The notes: generated by a model not told the origin, from the sequence alone. Positions 7,481 to 15,288 are shown, counted from the stretch's first letter. The stretch is DNA of 27,251 bases from Phycisphaerales bacterium (GCA_003153915.1 PMBX01000175.1:22214-49464), one strand, 5' to 3'. Made by a program: numbers and translations.

Positions 7481-9034
7481 TCACCGCTTGCGGATGATCG
7501 CGCCGCCCATCTTGGGCACGGAGGCCAGGACTGGAATGCCCAGGTACTGTTCGGCGTTGTCGATGCTCTTGATGGAATGGTCAAAGTGGTCGGTAAGGAA
7601 GGCGTATACCAGCGCCAGGACCATGCCTGCCACGGCGGCGATCAGCATGTTCAGCCAGAGGATGGGCAGGCGCGGTTCGCTCGCCTCGGGGCGGGTCGCG
7701 TCGCCCAGCGAGGTGACCAGGATGGGATTTGCAGCCAATCTCTCCGCCGTCACGGAGTTCATCACCCGCTTCTGCTCCTCGTCGAAGAGCACCTGGGCCG
7801 ATAGCACGGACTTCCTCAGATGCTCGTATCGGGCTACTTTGGAGGCCAGGTCATCCACACGCTTGCGGTCCTCGGTGACCTTCTGGCTCAGTGTGGCCCG
7901 CCGGGCGTTGAGGACGGCGATCTCCTGCGACTGCCTGGCGTACTGAAGTTTCAGTTCGGAGCGAAGGTCCGCCAGCGCGGAGGCCAGTTCGGCCTTGGCG
8001 TTCTGAAGCTCCCGGTAGTCTTCGGTATATCGCGGTGTCAGGGCATTGAGGCTCAGCTTGGTCTCAACGATTTTGGACTGCAATTTGGCGATGACGGGAT
8101 TGGCCGCGGTGATGGCGTCGGGAACCACTATCGCCTCGGATTCGCCCTTGGACAGTTCGGATTCCAGGGCGGTCTTGAGCGCCGTAACTTCGGCCAGCCG
8201 CTCGTCGATCTTGTTGATCTCTCCGCGGAAACGGGTGGCCAGGCTGGCGTCGCCGATCTCTGTTCCGACGGCTTGGCCTCCGACCATGTTGATGACCTGG
8301 ATCAGGTCGCCCTTGAGTTCCCCACCGATATAGGTGTTCAGTTCGTTGGAGGCATCGTCCAGATTGGCCTTGGCCAGCCCCAGGACATCCTGGCGGAACA
8401 GGCGTGTGGCTTCGTGGGCGCGCTGGCTCTCCAGGCAACTGTAGCGCATCAGGTAGGCGTCCTTGATCGCCCCGGCCAGGTTCGCCACCCGCTCAGTCGT
8501 GGCGTCCGGCGACCCGCCACCGCTCAGCAACCGGTCGTCGTTCTGGGACCAGTCCACTTGCACCTTGTAGACCTGCGTGAAGGTGGCGTCGGGTCCGCCG
8601 GGGGTTAGCACCACGACTCTCTTGCGGAGCCGGTTCATTAGCTTGGCGTGCGACTGGATAAAGTCGTTGACCCCCTTGTCGGTGAACCAGGCCGTTACCT
8701 CCGGCATGGTGGTGGGAGGGGCCTGGGTCCGGTTCCCCTGGATTTTCATCAACGCCGAAGCCAGCACATAATCGCTGGTGATGATCTCGCGCTGCGTGAC
8801 GACGAACAGGGAAACCTTGTCCCGCAGCAGCGAGACCTGCTCTTCCAGGGGGTTTCCGACGATGCCGGGCCGGGCCAGCAGGGGCACCTCGCTACGATAC
8901 CACTTGGGCGCCAGGTAGGTTCCCGCCGCCACTGCCGCCAGGGCGACAACGAGGATCAGGACCATCCCCAGGAACCGTCGCGCCATGATCCGCAGGATTT
9001 CGCGTAGCGTTCTTCCGGTGTAGGTTTCCGCCAT
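7481..9034 (-). CDS. Wzz/GumC-like polysaccharide co-polymerase
   Basis: The 517-residue protein has a membrane segment at about 21-42, a long periplasmic part rich in heptad-like coiled coil (about 220-430), and a second membrane segment near 465-488. After it comes the typical cytoplasmic tail DHFDHSIKSIDNAEQYLG followed by PVLASVPK. This is the PCP-2-type architecture (Wzc/GumC) with the kinase on a separate gene, which follows 5 bp later. It would oligomerise in the inner membrane and set polymer length while linking to the Wza-like exporter. ATG at 9034 has GGGAGA 8 bases upstream. The proline-rich motif before the second membrane segment (SEPRLPILWL) agrees with the family. Confidence 0.93.
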   Translation of the reverse strand: MAETYTGRTLREILRIMARRFLGMVLILVVALAAVAAGTYLAPKWYRSEVPLLARPGIVGNPLEEQVSLLRDKVSLFVVTQREIITSDYVLASALMKIQGNRTQAPPTTMPEVTAWFTDKGVNDFIQSHAKLMNRLRKRVVVLTPGGPDATFTQVYKVQVDWSQNDDRLLSGGGSPDATTERVANLAGAIKDAYLMRYSCLESQRAHEATRLFRQDVLGLAKANLDDASNELNTYIGGELKGDLIQVINMVGGQAVGTEIGDASLATRFRGEINKIDERLAEVTALKTALESELSKGESEAIVVPDAITAANPVIAKLQSKIVETKLSLNALTPRYTEDYRELQNAKAELASALADLRSELKLQYARQSQEIAVLNARRATLSQKVTEDRKRVDDLASKVARYEHLRKSVLSAQVLFDEEQKRVMNSVTAERLAANPILVTSLGDATRPEASEPRLPILWLNMLIAAVAGMVLALVYAFLTDHFDHSIKSIDNAEQYLGIPVLASVPKMGGAIIRKR

Positions 9035-9058
9035 GTGGGGTCTCCCAAGCCTTTTTTG

Positions 9059-10183
9059 TTACCTGGGCGGAATGAAATTGACCGCGTCGCCGAGGTTGTA
9101 GCTGGCCGTCGAGGTGAATCCGCCAACGGCACGGATGCCGCGGTTCCAGACATAGTCGATGTAATCGGCCCGCTTGGCGATCTCGGCGGTGGGCACAAAG
9201 ATGATGTCGCCGTCTTCCAGCCAGATGTCGTACCGGAAGTTGCTCGCTTCCACGGCCACCGCCCCGCTGGCAGACTTGGTGCGGTTTTCCAGGAGTTGTT
9301 GGACGTTGATGACGGCAACCTGGGGCTGGTCCAAATGTCGCCGGCGGACCAGCAATACCTTGCTGAGGTCCGCGCGCCCCGGGATGTAGCTGCCGGCTTG
9401 GGCCATGGCCTGGAGCAGAGTAATCTCGCCGCTGGCCGTGACCAGCCCGGTGCGGTCAAACTGCACGCCGGGGATCCGCACCTCGCCCATGACGTAAACC
9501 CGCGTCAGGGCGGCCTGTTGGAGGTTGACGGTTACTTCCAGTTCAGGAAGACCGACGGTCTTGTAGGTCTTGTTCAACTCGTCGTGTAACTGGCTGACGG
9601 TCAGCCCGGCAGCCTGGATGTTCTTGATGAACGGCAGGGAGATCATGCCGTCTGGGGCGATGGGGACCAGGCGGCTCTGCCCACGTGGGGCGGTCTTGAT
9701 GGCTTCCTTCAATTCGGTGATTTCGACGTTGGACTGCTTGAAGCTGGCGGTCAATTGCGGGTTGCGGATGAATTTGGAGTACTTGGCCTCCATCTCCTTC
9801 TGCACGTCCTCTATGGTGCGATCAAAGACGTTGACCTCGCCCACCAAGTCCAGCCGTAATGTTCCGTCGGATTGCACCTGCTCGGTCTGATCCAGTTCAG
9901 GATTGAACGGGAAGCGGATGACGATGACATCCTGTATCTTGATCTTGTAATCAGAGGTTTCCTGGTGGCGGATATGATAGATGATTTCCAGCGAATCGCC
10001 CTCGCGGAGCCGATAGTCGCGGCGGATGATGTGAGATACCGGCGGCTCCTGCGGGGCATAATGGGTCTGTAAGAACTCCTGGGGGATCTTGGCCTCAACT
10101 GCTTTCGGCGGGGCGTGTTGGCAGCCCGCCGCCATCGTGGCGACCGCCACCACCCAAGCCGGCAATGAAAAATGAATGTTCAT
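9059..10183 (-). CDS. Wza-like outer-membrane polysaccharide export lipoprotein
   Basis: The 374-residue protein starts with a signal peptide ending in the lipobox MAAGC (Cys21), so it should be a lipoprotein. The polysaccharide-export (PES) domain starts near DYRLREGDSLEI (about 56-67), and SLBB domains follow, the clearest at VYVMGEVRIPGV with downstream GSYIPGRADLSKVLLVRR. The C-terminal part contains LEDGDIIFVP. It would form the periplasm-to-outer-membrane channel with the Wzz-like protein. ATG at 10183 has GAGG-TGAGGG immediately upstream. It starts 4 bp after the SPOR lipoprotein stop and lies 24 bp upstream of the co-polymerase gene. The very C-terminal helix expected for E. coli Wza is not obvious by eye. 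Confidence 0.93.
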   Translation of the reverse strand: MNIHFSLPAWVVAVATMAAGCQHAPPKAVEAKIPQEFLQTHYAPQEPPVSHIIRRDYRLREGDSLEIIYHIRHQETSDYKIKIQDVIVIRFPFNPELDQTEQVQSDGTLRLDLVGEVNVFDRTIEDVQKEMEAKYSKFIRNPQLTASFKQSNVEITELKEAIKTAPRGQSRLVPIAPDGMISLPFIKNIQAAGLTVSQLHDELNKTYKTVGLPELEVTVNLQQAALTRVYVMGEVRIPGVQFDRTGLVTASGEITLLQAMAQAGSYIPGRADLSKVLLVRRRHLDQPQVAVINVQQLLENRTKSASGAVAVEASNFRYDIWLEDGDIIFVPTAEIAKRADYIDYVWNRGIRAVGGFTSTASYNLGDAVNFIPPR

Positions 10184-10187
10184 ACCC

Positions 10188-10976
10188 TCACCTCGTCGGG
10201 ATTACGTATGCGTCGGGTTTATAGTGTCGCACGCCGCCCAGTGCCTCTGCTGCCTGTTCGTAGGTGGAGTAATTGCCTACCTGGACGACGAAAGTCAGCC
10301 GGCTTTGGGAGACAATGGATTGCGCGGTGGCGGGAAGGTTCTTGTCTTTCAGGTCGGCGACGACGGCATCGGCGCGCGACTTGCCCTCGAAGGCGCCAAC
10401 CTGGATGGTCCAGTCCCTGGCATTGAGCCGCCGGCCCGCGCGGATTGCCAATTCCGAACCGCTGAAGAAGTAGATGACCCGGTTGAATTGGATGTCTGCG
10501 TCCTCCCATCGCCCCAGGCGCTGCAACACGCAACCGAGGCGGTAGTGGGCGTGATCGGCGGGCTTTTGGTCCTTGGCAAGGTTTGCCAGCGACAGATCGT
10601 ACATTCGCTCTGCCGTGGGCATGTCGTCGGAATCCCAGGCCAGGTCGCCCAGGGCGACGGCGGTCTTGGCGCGAAGTTCCTGGATCTGTGTCCTGCCCAG
10701 GGCCTCGTTTAGATCAGCCGTTGCCCCGGCGCGGTCGCCCAAACCATATTTGGCCAGGCCGCGGAGATAACATGCCTCGGCTGCCTGGGGGGAACGCCCA
10801 TTTTGTTGGAGGAAAACGTCGGTATGGTTGACGACCGAGCGGTTGTCCCCAGCCGCCGAGGAGGCGTAGGCGCTCTGAAGCGTCAGCTTCGCCTGTGGCG
10901 ACAACTGTTCCTGGCATCCCAGGCATTCCAGAAGCGTAAGGACGGCCACCGCCGTCCCCGACCAATAGCTCCGCAT
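10188..10976 (-). CDS. TPR and SPOR domain lipoprotein, first gene of exopolysaccharide operon
   Basis: This protein of 262 residues has a hydrophobic N-terminus ending in LECLGC (Cys21), an imperfect lipobox. TPR-like helices follow (about 63-95 and 147-175, e.g. YRLGCVLQRLGRWEDADIQF). The last 75 residues form a SPOR domain beginning DWTIQVGAFEGKSRADAV and ending YVIPT. SPOR domains bind peptidoglycan stripped of stem peptides, mostly at division septa. The frame is open to 11060, but I chose ATG at 10976 because GGAG lies 8 bases upstream and the signal peptide starts there. Leading the exopolysaccharide operon, it may anchor the export machine to the wall; that role is inferred from position only. 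Confidence 0.88.
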   Translation of the reverse strand: MRSYWSGTAVAVLTLLECLGCQEQLSPQAKLTLQSAYASSAAGDNRSVVNHTDVFLQQNGRSPQAAEACYLRGLAKYGLGDRAGATADLNEALGRTQIQELRAKTAVALGDLAWDSDDMPTAERMYDLSLANLAKDQKPADHAHYRLGCVLQRLGRWEDADIQFNRVIYFFSGSELAIRAGRRLNARDWTIQVGAFEGKSRADAVVADLKDKNLPATAQSIVSQSRLTFVVQVGNYSTYEQAAEALGGVRHYKPDAYVIPTR

Positions 10977-11071
10977 GAACAGTCTCCGCGCAAAGCCCTT
11001 CCGTAGAAGGGCCATACAAGGTTTACGTCGTCTGTTGCTGGCGGAAACTTGAGTTATCACACCCCATTTTG

Positions 11072-11094
11072 GCCCCCGTCCAGGCTGGAGGGGC
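11072..11094. other. GC-rich hairpin in the leader of the exopolysaccharide operon
   Basis: On the plus strand the arms CCCC-(G)-TCCA (11074-11082) and TGGAGGGG (11086-11093) pair around a GGC loop with one bulged G at 11078; G11072 can also pair with C11094. On the minus strand this lies about 100 nt before the SPOR lipoprotein start and would be in its 5' leader if transcription begins further upstream. On the plus strand only TTT follows, so it is a weak terminator candidate at best. A role as attenuator or mRNA stabiliser is possible. Confidence 0.4.
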
Positions 11095-11116
11095 TTTCCA
11101 TTCTCGGATGGAAATA

Positions 11117-11242
11117 ATCACAAAGCACCAAGATCGTGAAGTTCATAAAGAACAACGTTCATTTTTCTTTGTTGCCTTGGTTATCTTCGCGGCCTTGGTG
11201 ATTTCCGCGATTTTGTACGACAACAAAGGATTAAAAGACCCG
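11117..11242 (+). repeat. dispersed intergenic repeat, copy B
   Basis: The right part (11194-11242) matches copy A at 1585-1632 in the same orientation, with about 39 of 50 positions identical. The left part holds CACCAAG (11126-11132), inverted relative to CTTGGTG at 11194-11200, so this copy too can fold back on itself. Together the two copies bracket the exopolysaccharide operon. Confidence 0.55.
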
Positions 11243-11261
11243 GAGAAGGGGGGTCAAAGCC

Positions 11262-11290
11262 TTGACATAGCCGTTGTTTTGGCATAAGTC
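11262..11290 (+). promoter_or_regulatory. candidate sigma-70-type promoter for acetate kinase
   Basis: A perfect TTGACA stands at 11262-11267. A weak -10 candidate follows: CATAAG at 15-bp spacing or TAAGTC at 17-bp spacing. Transcription from here would give a leader of about 70 nt before the ackA start at 11367. Seen by eye only; planctomycete promoters often deviate from this pattern. Confidence 0.35.
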
Positions 11291-11366
11291 TCAATGCTCC
11301 CCCGCCCATGCACGTGGAGAATGTGACCGAATGGGGCGGACCCGCTTGGACTTTCTGAGGATGGCC

Positions 11367-12584
11367 ATGAGGATATTCGTCGTAAACTGCGGCAGCAGTT
11401 CGATAAAGTACCAGTTGTTCGACATGGCCGATGAATCCGTCCTGGCCAAGGGGCTGTTGGAACGCATCGGCACGACAACCGCCATGCTGCATCATTCCAC
11501 CAATGGCCGGCGGGGCAAGGGCCAGATCGACCTCCAGATTGCCGCCCCCAACCACACCGCCGGGATGGCGGTCATCCTTAAGGCGTTGACGGACCGCGAC
11601 ATCGGCGTCTTGGACAGCATCGACGATATAGACGGTGTGGGGCATCGGGTCGTCCACGGCGGAGAGGAGACCACCGCCTCGTCGCGGATCGACGAGAAAC
11701 TCATCGCGCTGATCCGGCGGAACATCGACCTGGCCCCGCTGCACAACCCGCCCAACCTCGCCGGAATCGAGGCGGCGATGGCGACCATCCACCATGCCGC
11801 CCACGTCGCCGTCTTCGACACCGCGTTCCTGTCTACCCTTCCCCCGATGGCCTACCGCTACGCCGTGCCCAATGAATGGCACACCAAGTACCACGTCCGC
11901 CGCTACGGTTTCCACGGGACCAGCCACCGGTGTGTCACGCTCCGGGCCGCCGAGCTGCTGGGTAAACCCGCCGACAAAGTCAACCTCATCACCTGCCACC
12001 TGGGCAACGGCTGTTCCATGACGGCGGTGGCGGGCGGAAAGGCCGTCGATCACTCCATGGGCATGACCCCGCTGGAAGGCCTGGTCATGGGCACACGTTG
12101 CGGAGACATCGACCCGGCCATCGTGTTGCGGATGATTGCCGTGGGCATGTCCCCCGCGGAAGTGGACACCGCGCTGAACAAAGCCGGCGGGCTGCTGGGC
12201 CTCAGCGAACTGAGCAACGACATGCGCGACCTGCTGTCTGCCGCCGATGCGGGCGACGCCAATGCACGCCTGGCCGTGGACGTCTTCGTCTACCGCGTGG
12301 CCAAGTACATTGGGGCCTACTTCACCATCCTGCCCTCGCTCGACGCGGTGGTCTTCACCGGCGGGATCGGCGAAAACTCTACCCCCGTCCGCCAGGCCGT
12401 CTGCCACTACCTCGCCCGCCTGGGCGCTATCATGGACGAGACCCGCAACAGCCAGGCCGTCGGAGGCCAAACCGGGCCTATCACCGCCGACGGCTGCAAG
12501 CTGCCCGTCTGGGTCATCCCCACCAACGAGGAACTCATGATAGCCCGCGACACCGCCGCCATCGTCGGTCCCGTATCACACTGA
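11367..12584 (+). CDS. ackA: acetate kinase
   Basis: The 405-residue cytoplasmic enzyme interconverts acetate plus ATP with acetyl phosphate plus ADP. N7, S10, S12 and K14 sit at exactly the positions of the Methanosarcina thermophila enzyme. R94, H126, D151 and H183 match its R91, H123, D148 and H180 with a constant offset of three. The HLGNG phosphate motif, GTRCGDIDP and NEEL near the C-terminus are also present. One oddity is FDTAFL, where most homologues have FDTAFH; it is not among the residues I know as catalytic. I chose ATG at 11367 because GAGG lies 6 bases upstream; ATG at 11361 is too close to it. No phosphotransacetylase or phosphoketolase gene is adjacent, so its acetyl-phosphate partner must be elsewhere. 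Confidence 0.96.
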   Translation: MRIFVVNCGSSSIKYQLFDMADESVLAKGLLERIGTTTAMLHHSTNGRRGKGQIDLQIAAPNHTAGMAVILKALTDRDIGVLDSIDDIDGVGHRVVHGGEETTASSRIDEKLIALIRRNIDLAPLHNPPNLAGIEAAMATIHHAAHVAVFDTAFLSTLPPMAYRYAVPNEWHTKYHVRRYGFHGTSHRCVTLRAAELLGKPADKVNLITCHLGNGCSMTAVAGGKAVDHSMGMTPLEGLVMGTRCGDIDPAIVLRMIAVGMSPAEVDTALNKAGGLLGLSELSNDMRDLLSAADAGDANARLAVDVFVYRVAKYIGAYFTILPSLDAVVFTGGIGENSTPVRQAVCHYLARLGAIMDETRNSQAVGGQTGPITADGCKLPVWVIPTNEELMIARDTAAIVGPVSH

Positions 12585-12657
12585 AAACGCCCGCCGCCAA
12601 GTGCCATCCCACGCTTGTGTTGCGCCCGTCGCGAGGGTAATAGAAAAGGAGACACCA

Positions 12658-12750
12658 ATGGCGGTCTCATCGGCATTATTGTTGCTGGTCCTGGCCGGTA
12701 CGATGGTCGCAGCCTGGGATACATTAGCGATGACGAGTGATAAGATATGA
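12658..12750 (+). CDS. 30-residue hydrophobic small ORF upstream of serine hydrolase
   Basis: This frame encodes 30 residues with one hydrophobic stretch (SALLLLVLAGTMVAAW, about residues 5-20) and a short polar tail ending TSDKI. The ATG is preceded by AAAAGGAG with 7-base spacing, a better ribosome binding site than those of many genes here. Its TGA overlaps the ATG of the serine hydrolase gene in an ATGA junction. It could be a leader that couples translation to the hydrolase, or a single-span membrane peptide. I recognise no family. A chance ORF is possible, but the strong Shine-Dalgarno and precise overlap speak against it. Confidence 0.5.
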   Translation: MAVSSALLLLVLAGTMVAAWDTLAMTSDKI

Positions 12751-13955
12751 TGTCCTTGCCGCGCCCATGTTCGTTAATCAGAGCGTCCTTTTGGTTAATG
12801 GCAATATCCCTGCTGTCGGCATGTACCAACATGGCGGACAAAGGCATGACACAAATATCCGGTCCGGTGAAAGGGGACTATTTCCCGCCGCCCGAATCCC
12901 AGGGTGGATGGCGCAAGCTCGATGACCCCCAACAGATCCGCCAGTTGGCGGGCATGGACCCATCCAAGCTTGAGGACATCAGGCAATGGCTGCTGGCCTG
13001 TGACGACAGGCCTTTCGCTGCCGTCGTCATCCGTAACGGCTACATCGTTCTCGAGATCGAGCGCCACTGTAGCGCCAAGACGGACACAAACAGCACCGCG
13101 TCGGTCGCCAAGGCGGTCTGCGCGACGGTGTTGGCTATCGCTTCCCAGGAAAGCCTCCAAGGTAAGACGCCCCGCCGGATGACGTTTGACGACCCGGCAT
13201 TTAAGTTCATTCCATGGGCTTATCCGTTGAGCGACCCGCGAAAGGCGCAAATCACAGTCAAACAACTGCTCAATCACACCTCCGGGATCACACCGGAGGG
13301 ATACGGGGTCCACAATTATGTACGATGGGAGTATGCCCTGGGCCACGGCGGAAACGGCAAGACCGCCAAACTGTTCTTTGATCCGGGGACCGACCTGGGT
13401 TACTCGACCCACGCTTTCTATCACGCGGCGCTGGTCTGTGAGAACGTCACGGGCGTGCCCTACGACCAGTACGCCATCGAGCATCTCTTCAAGCCCCTGG
13501 GCATTGAGACTTGGTGGTTTGGATACCTGGAAGGAAATGAGCCGATCGGCAGTCGGCCCTCGCACGGGTTGGGGCTGTCCGCCCGCGAGATGGCCCGCAT
13601 CGCCTACTGCATGTTGCGCGACGGCCGATGGGGTGACAGGCAAGTGATCCCGCGCTGGTTCGTGGAGGAAACTGCCGCGCCGACGCATTCCGTCAGGGGC
13701 GTTCGGGCCAAGACATTCGGCCGCAATGCGGAATCCTGGTCGCACGGCTGGGAATTGCCCGCGCTGATGGGCGGAGAGATGGGGCGCGACATACCCCGCG
13801 ACGCCCGGTTCAAACCCGGCATGGGAGTGATCTCGTTTATCCCCAGCCTGGACCTGGTTATCACGCGCAAGGCCGGCCAAGGCGGTAAAGGCCCGCCATA
13901 CGAAGAATACATTCGCCGGGTCTCGGCGGCCGTTCTGCCAACAGGGCAGAAGTAG
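12747..13955 (+). CDS. beta-lactamase-fold serine hydrolase lipoprotein (class C/penicillin-binding-like)
   Basis: The 402-residue protein has a signal peptide ending in the lipobox LLSAC (Cys26), so it is probably a lipoprotein. The catalytic SxxK motif is SVAK at 119-122 within STASVAKAV. The family segment LLNHTSGI follows, then GYSTHAFYH, where the second motif reads Tyr-Ser-Thr instead of Tyr-Ser/Ala-Asn. The C-terminal KTG-type motif is not clear; HGW in the SWSHGWELP stretch is the likely counterpart. Such proteins are esterases, peptidases or peptidoglycan enzymes more often than true beta-lactamases. The ATG has only a weak ribosome site of its own and overlaps the stop of the small ORF, so it is probably translated by coupling. 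Substrate unknown. Confidence 0.88.
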   Translation: MMSLPRPCSLIRASFWLMAISLLSACTNMADKGMTQISGPVKGDYFPPPESQGGWRKLDDPQQIRQLAGMDPSKLEDIRQWLLACDDRPFAAVVIRNGYIVLEIERHCSAKTDTNSTASVAKAVCATVLAIASQESLQGKTPRRMTFDDPAFKFIPWAYPLSDPRKAQITVKQLLNHTSGITPEGYGVHNYVRWEYALGHGGNGKTAKLFFDPGTDLGYSTHAFYHAALVCENVTGVPYDQYAIEHLFKPLGIETWWFGYLEGNEPIGSRPSHGLGLSAREMARIAYCMLRDGRWGDRQVIPRWFVEETAAPTHSVRGVRAKTFGRNAESWSHGWELPALMGGEMGRDIPRDARFKPGMGVISFIPSLDLVITRKAGQGGKGPPYEEYIRRVSAAVLPTGQK

Positions 13956-13978
13956 GGGTAAGGTGGCATGTGTTGCTA

Positions 13979-14003
13979 TCAAGACTGTAGAAGCTAGTCT
14001 TGA
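13979..14003. other. inverted repeat upstream of sugar kinase
   Basis: TCAAGACT at 13979-13986 and AGTCTTGA at 13996-14003 are perfect inverse complements separated by nine bases. It lies in the 88-bp gap between the serine hydrolase stop and the kinase start. No T-run follows, so an operator for a regulator of the kinase-isomerase pair is as likely as a weak terminator. Confidence 0.4.
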
Positions 14004-14043
14004 AGATTGACGCGGCGCCTCTGTCTTGGCTAGATTTCCACGC

Positions 14044-15240
14044 ATGAACAAGAGTTTTATGGCGGGCAGGCGTGGCGAGGCGGGCGACGTTCGGATCGCC
14101 GTGGCTGGGCACATCTGCCTGGACATCATCCCGGCGATGCGTAGCCAGGCAGGCCGGTCGAGGGATTCCCTGGCGGCGGGCAAGCTCTATGTCGTCGGAC
14201 CGGCGGTGGTCAGTACCGGCGGGACGGTGGCTAATGTGGGGATCGCCCTGCATCGCCTTGGCATGTCCGTGCGCCTGTTAGGCAAGGTCGGTGATGACCT
14301 TTTCGGCAGGGCGATTCTCGATGTCCTTTCCGGCCACGGGCAGAATCTGGCCAATGGCATGATCGTCTCCCGCGGGGCGACAAGTTCCTATTCGGTGGTC
14401 ATCAGCCCGCCGGGAGTGGACCGGACCTTTCTCCACTGTCCGGGTGCCAACGACACGTTTCGCGCCGCCGACTTGTCCGATAAGAGCCTGGCCGGCTGCC
14501 GGTTATTGCATTTCGGCTATCCGCCGCTGATGAAAAGGATGTACGCCGACGGCGGTAGCGAGCTTGTGCGGCTGCTGCGGCGCGCCAAGAGATTGGGACT
14601 GACCACTACGCTTGACATGGCCATGCCGGACCCCGATTCCCCCGCCGGGCGATGCAACTGGCGGGCGATATTGGCCGGGGTCCTCCCGTATGTGGATTTC
14701 TTCCTGCCCAGCCTGGAGGAAACCGTCGGGATGCTGCGATGCAAACCACCTGGCAACTCACTCGATGGAGACTATCTGGCCAAGATCGCCGACCAACTGC
14801 TGGGTTGGGGCGTTGCGGGAGTCGTGCTGAAACTCGGCGCCGACGGACTGTACCTTAAGACCGCCGCCGATCCGGCCCGTCTGGCGGCCTGCGGGGCCAT
14901 CGGGCTGGATAGCGATGTCTGGACCGGCAGGGAGATGTTGGCCCCGTGTTTCCGCGTCCAGGTGGCCGGAACGACGGGGGCGGGAGACTGCTCCATCGCG
15001 GGTTTCCTGGCCGGATTGGCCAAGGGCCTTCCACCGCCCCAGGCGCTGACGGCAGGGGTGGCCGTTGGGGCCTGCAATGTCGAGTGTCACGACGCCAGCA
15101 GCGGGATCATTTCCTGGAACCGAGTTCAACGTCGCATCCGATCGGGCTGGAAGCGGTTGCCTACCAGGTCGCGCCTGGTGGGTTGGCGACAGAACCGCCG
15201 CGATGGCGTCTGGCTGGCGTCGCTCGATCCGGGCTGCTGA
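14044..15240 (+). CDS. PfkB/ribokinase-family sugar kinase
   Basis: The 398-residue cytoplasmic kinase has the N-terminal PfkB pattern GGTVANVGIALHRLG (59-73) and GKVGDDLFG (80-88). The C-terminal signature is GTTGAGDCSIAGFLAGL, with the catalytic Asp and anion-hole GAGD intact; the Asp that usually opens it (DTTGAGD) is Gly here. It ends in a basic tail of about 40 residues beyond the usual fold. It would phosphorylate a sugar or sugar acid. The D-lyxose/D-mannose isomerase gene follows 48 bp later, so xylulose or fructose are natural candidates. The start is uncertain: ATG 14044 has no clear ribosome site, ATG 14059 has AAGAG close by, and a TTG at 14026 is in frame. Confidence 0.88.
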   Translation: MNKSFMAGRRGEAGDVRIAVAGHICLDIIPAMRSQAGRSRDSLAAGKLYVVGPAVVSTGGTVANVGIALHRLGMSVRLLGKVGDDLFGRAILDVLSGHGQNLANGMIVSRGATSSYSVVISPPGVDRTFLHCPGANDTFRAADLSDKSLAGCRLLHFGYPPLMKRMYADGGSELVRLLRRAKRLGLTTTLDMAMPDPDSPAGRCNWRAILAGVLPYVDFFLPSLEETVGMLRCKPPGNSLDGDYLAKIADQLLGWGVAGVVLKLGADGLYLKTAADPARLAACGAIGLDSDVWTGREMLAPCFRVQVAGTTGAGDCSIAGFLAGLAKGLPPPQALTAGVAVGACNVECHDASSGIISWNRVQRRIRSGWKRLPTRSRLVGWRQNRRDGVWLASLDPGC

Positions 15241-15255
15241 CGAGACGGCGGCCTG

Positions 15256-15273
15256 CCGGTCCCGACGGACCGG
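15256..15273 (+). other. perfect hairpin just before isomerase ribosome binding site
   Basis: CCGGTCC (15256-15262) and GGACCGG (15267-15273) form a perfect 7-bp GC-rich stem with a CGAC tetraloop. The isomerase Shine-Dalgarno GGAGG begins four bases later at 15277. Its placement between two co-oriented genes suggests control of mRNA processing or of relative expression. No T-run follows, so it is not a classical terminator. Confidence 0.5.
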
Positions 15274-15288
15274 ATTGGAGGTTGCGCA

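Larger units (their letters stand above)
10977..11366. other. divergent intergenic region between exopolysaccharide operon and acetate kinase
   Basis: About 390 bp separate the two divergent starts. The region holds a strong GC-rich hairpin (11072-11094), the second repeat copy (11117-11242) and a TTGACA promoter-like hexamer (11262-11267), each listed separately. No convincing gene is seen; the short frames here are spurious. Both the exopolysaccharide operon (minus) and ackA (plus) must be transcribed from here or from within it. Confidence 0.6.

Noticed and set aside
11181..12470. Long minus-strand frame opposite acetate kinase
   Set aside because: Mirror of a strongly conserved gene in GC-rich DNA; composition is typical of a shadow frame.
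12795..14183. Long minus-strand frame of 462 codons opposite the serine hydrolase
   Set aside because: Low-complexity, Arg/Gly/Pro-rich antisense reading of a clear beta-lactamase-fold gene; no recognisable motif.
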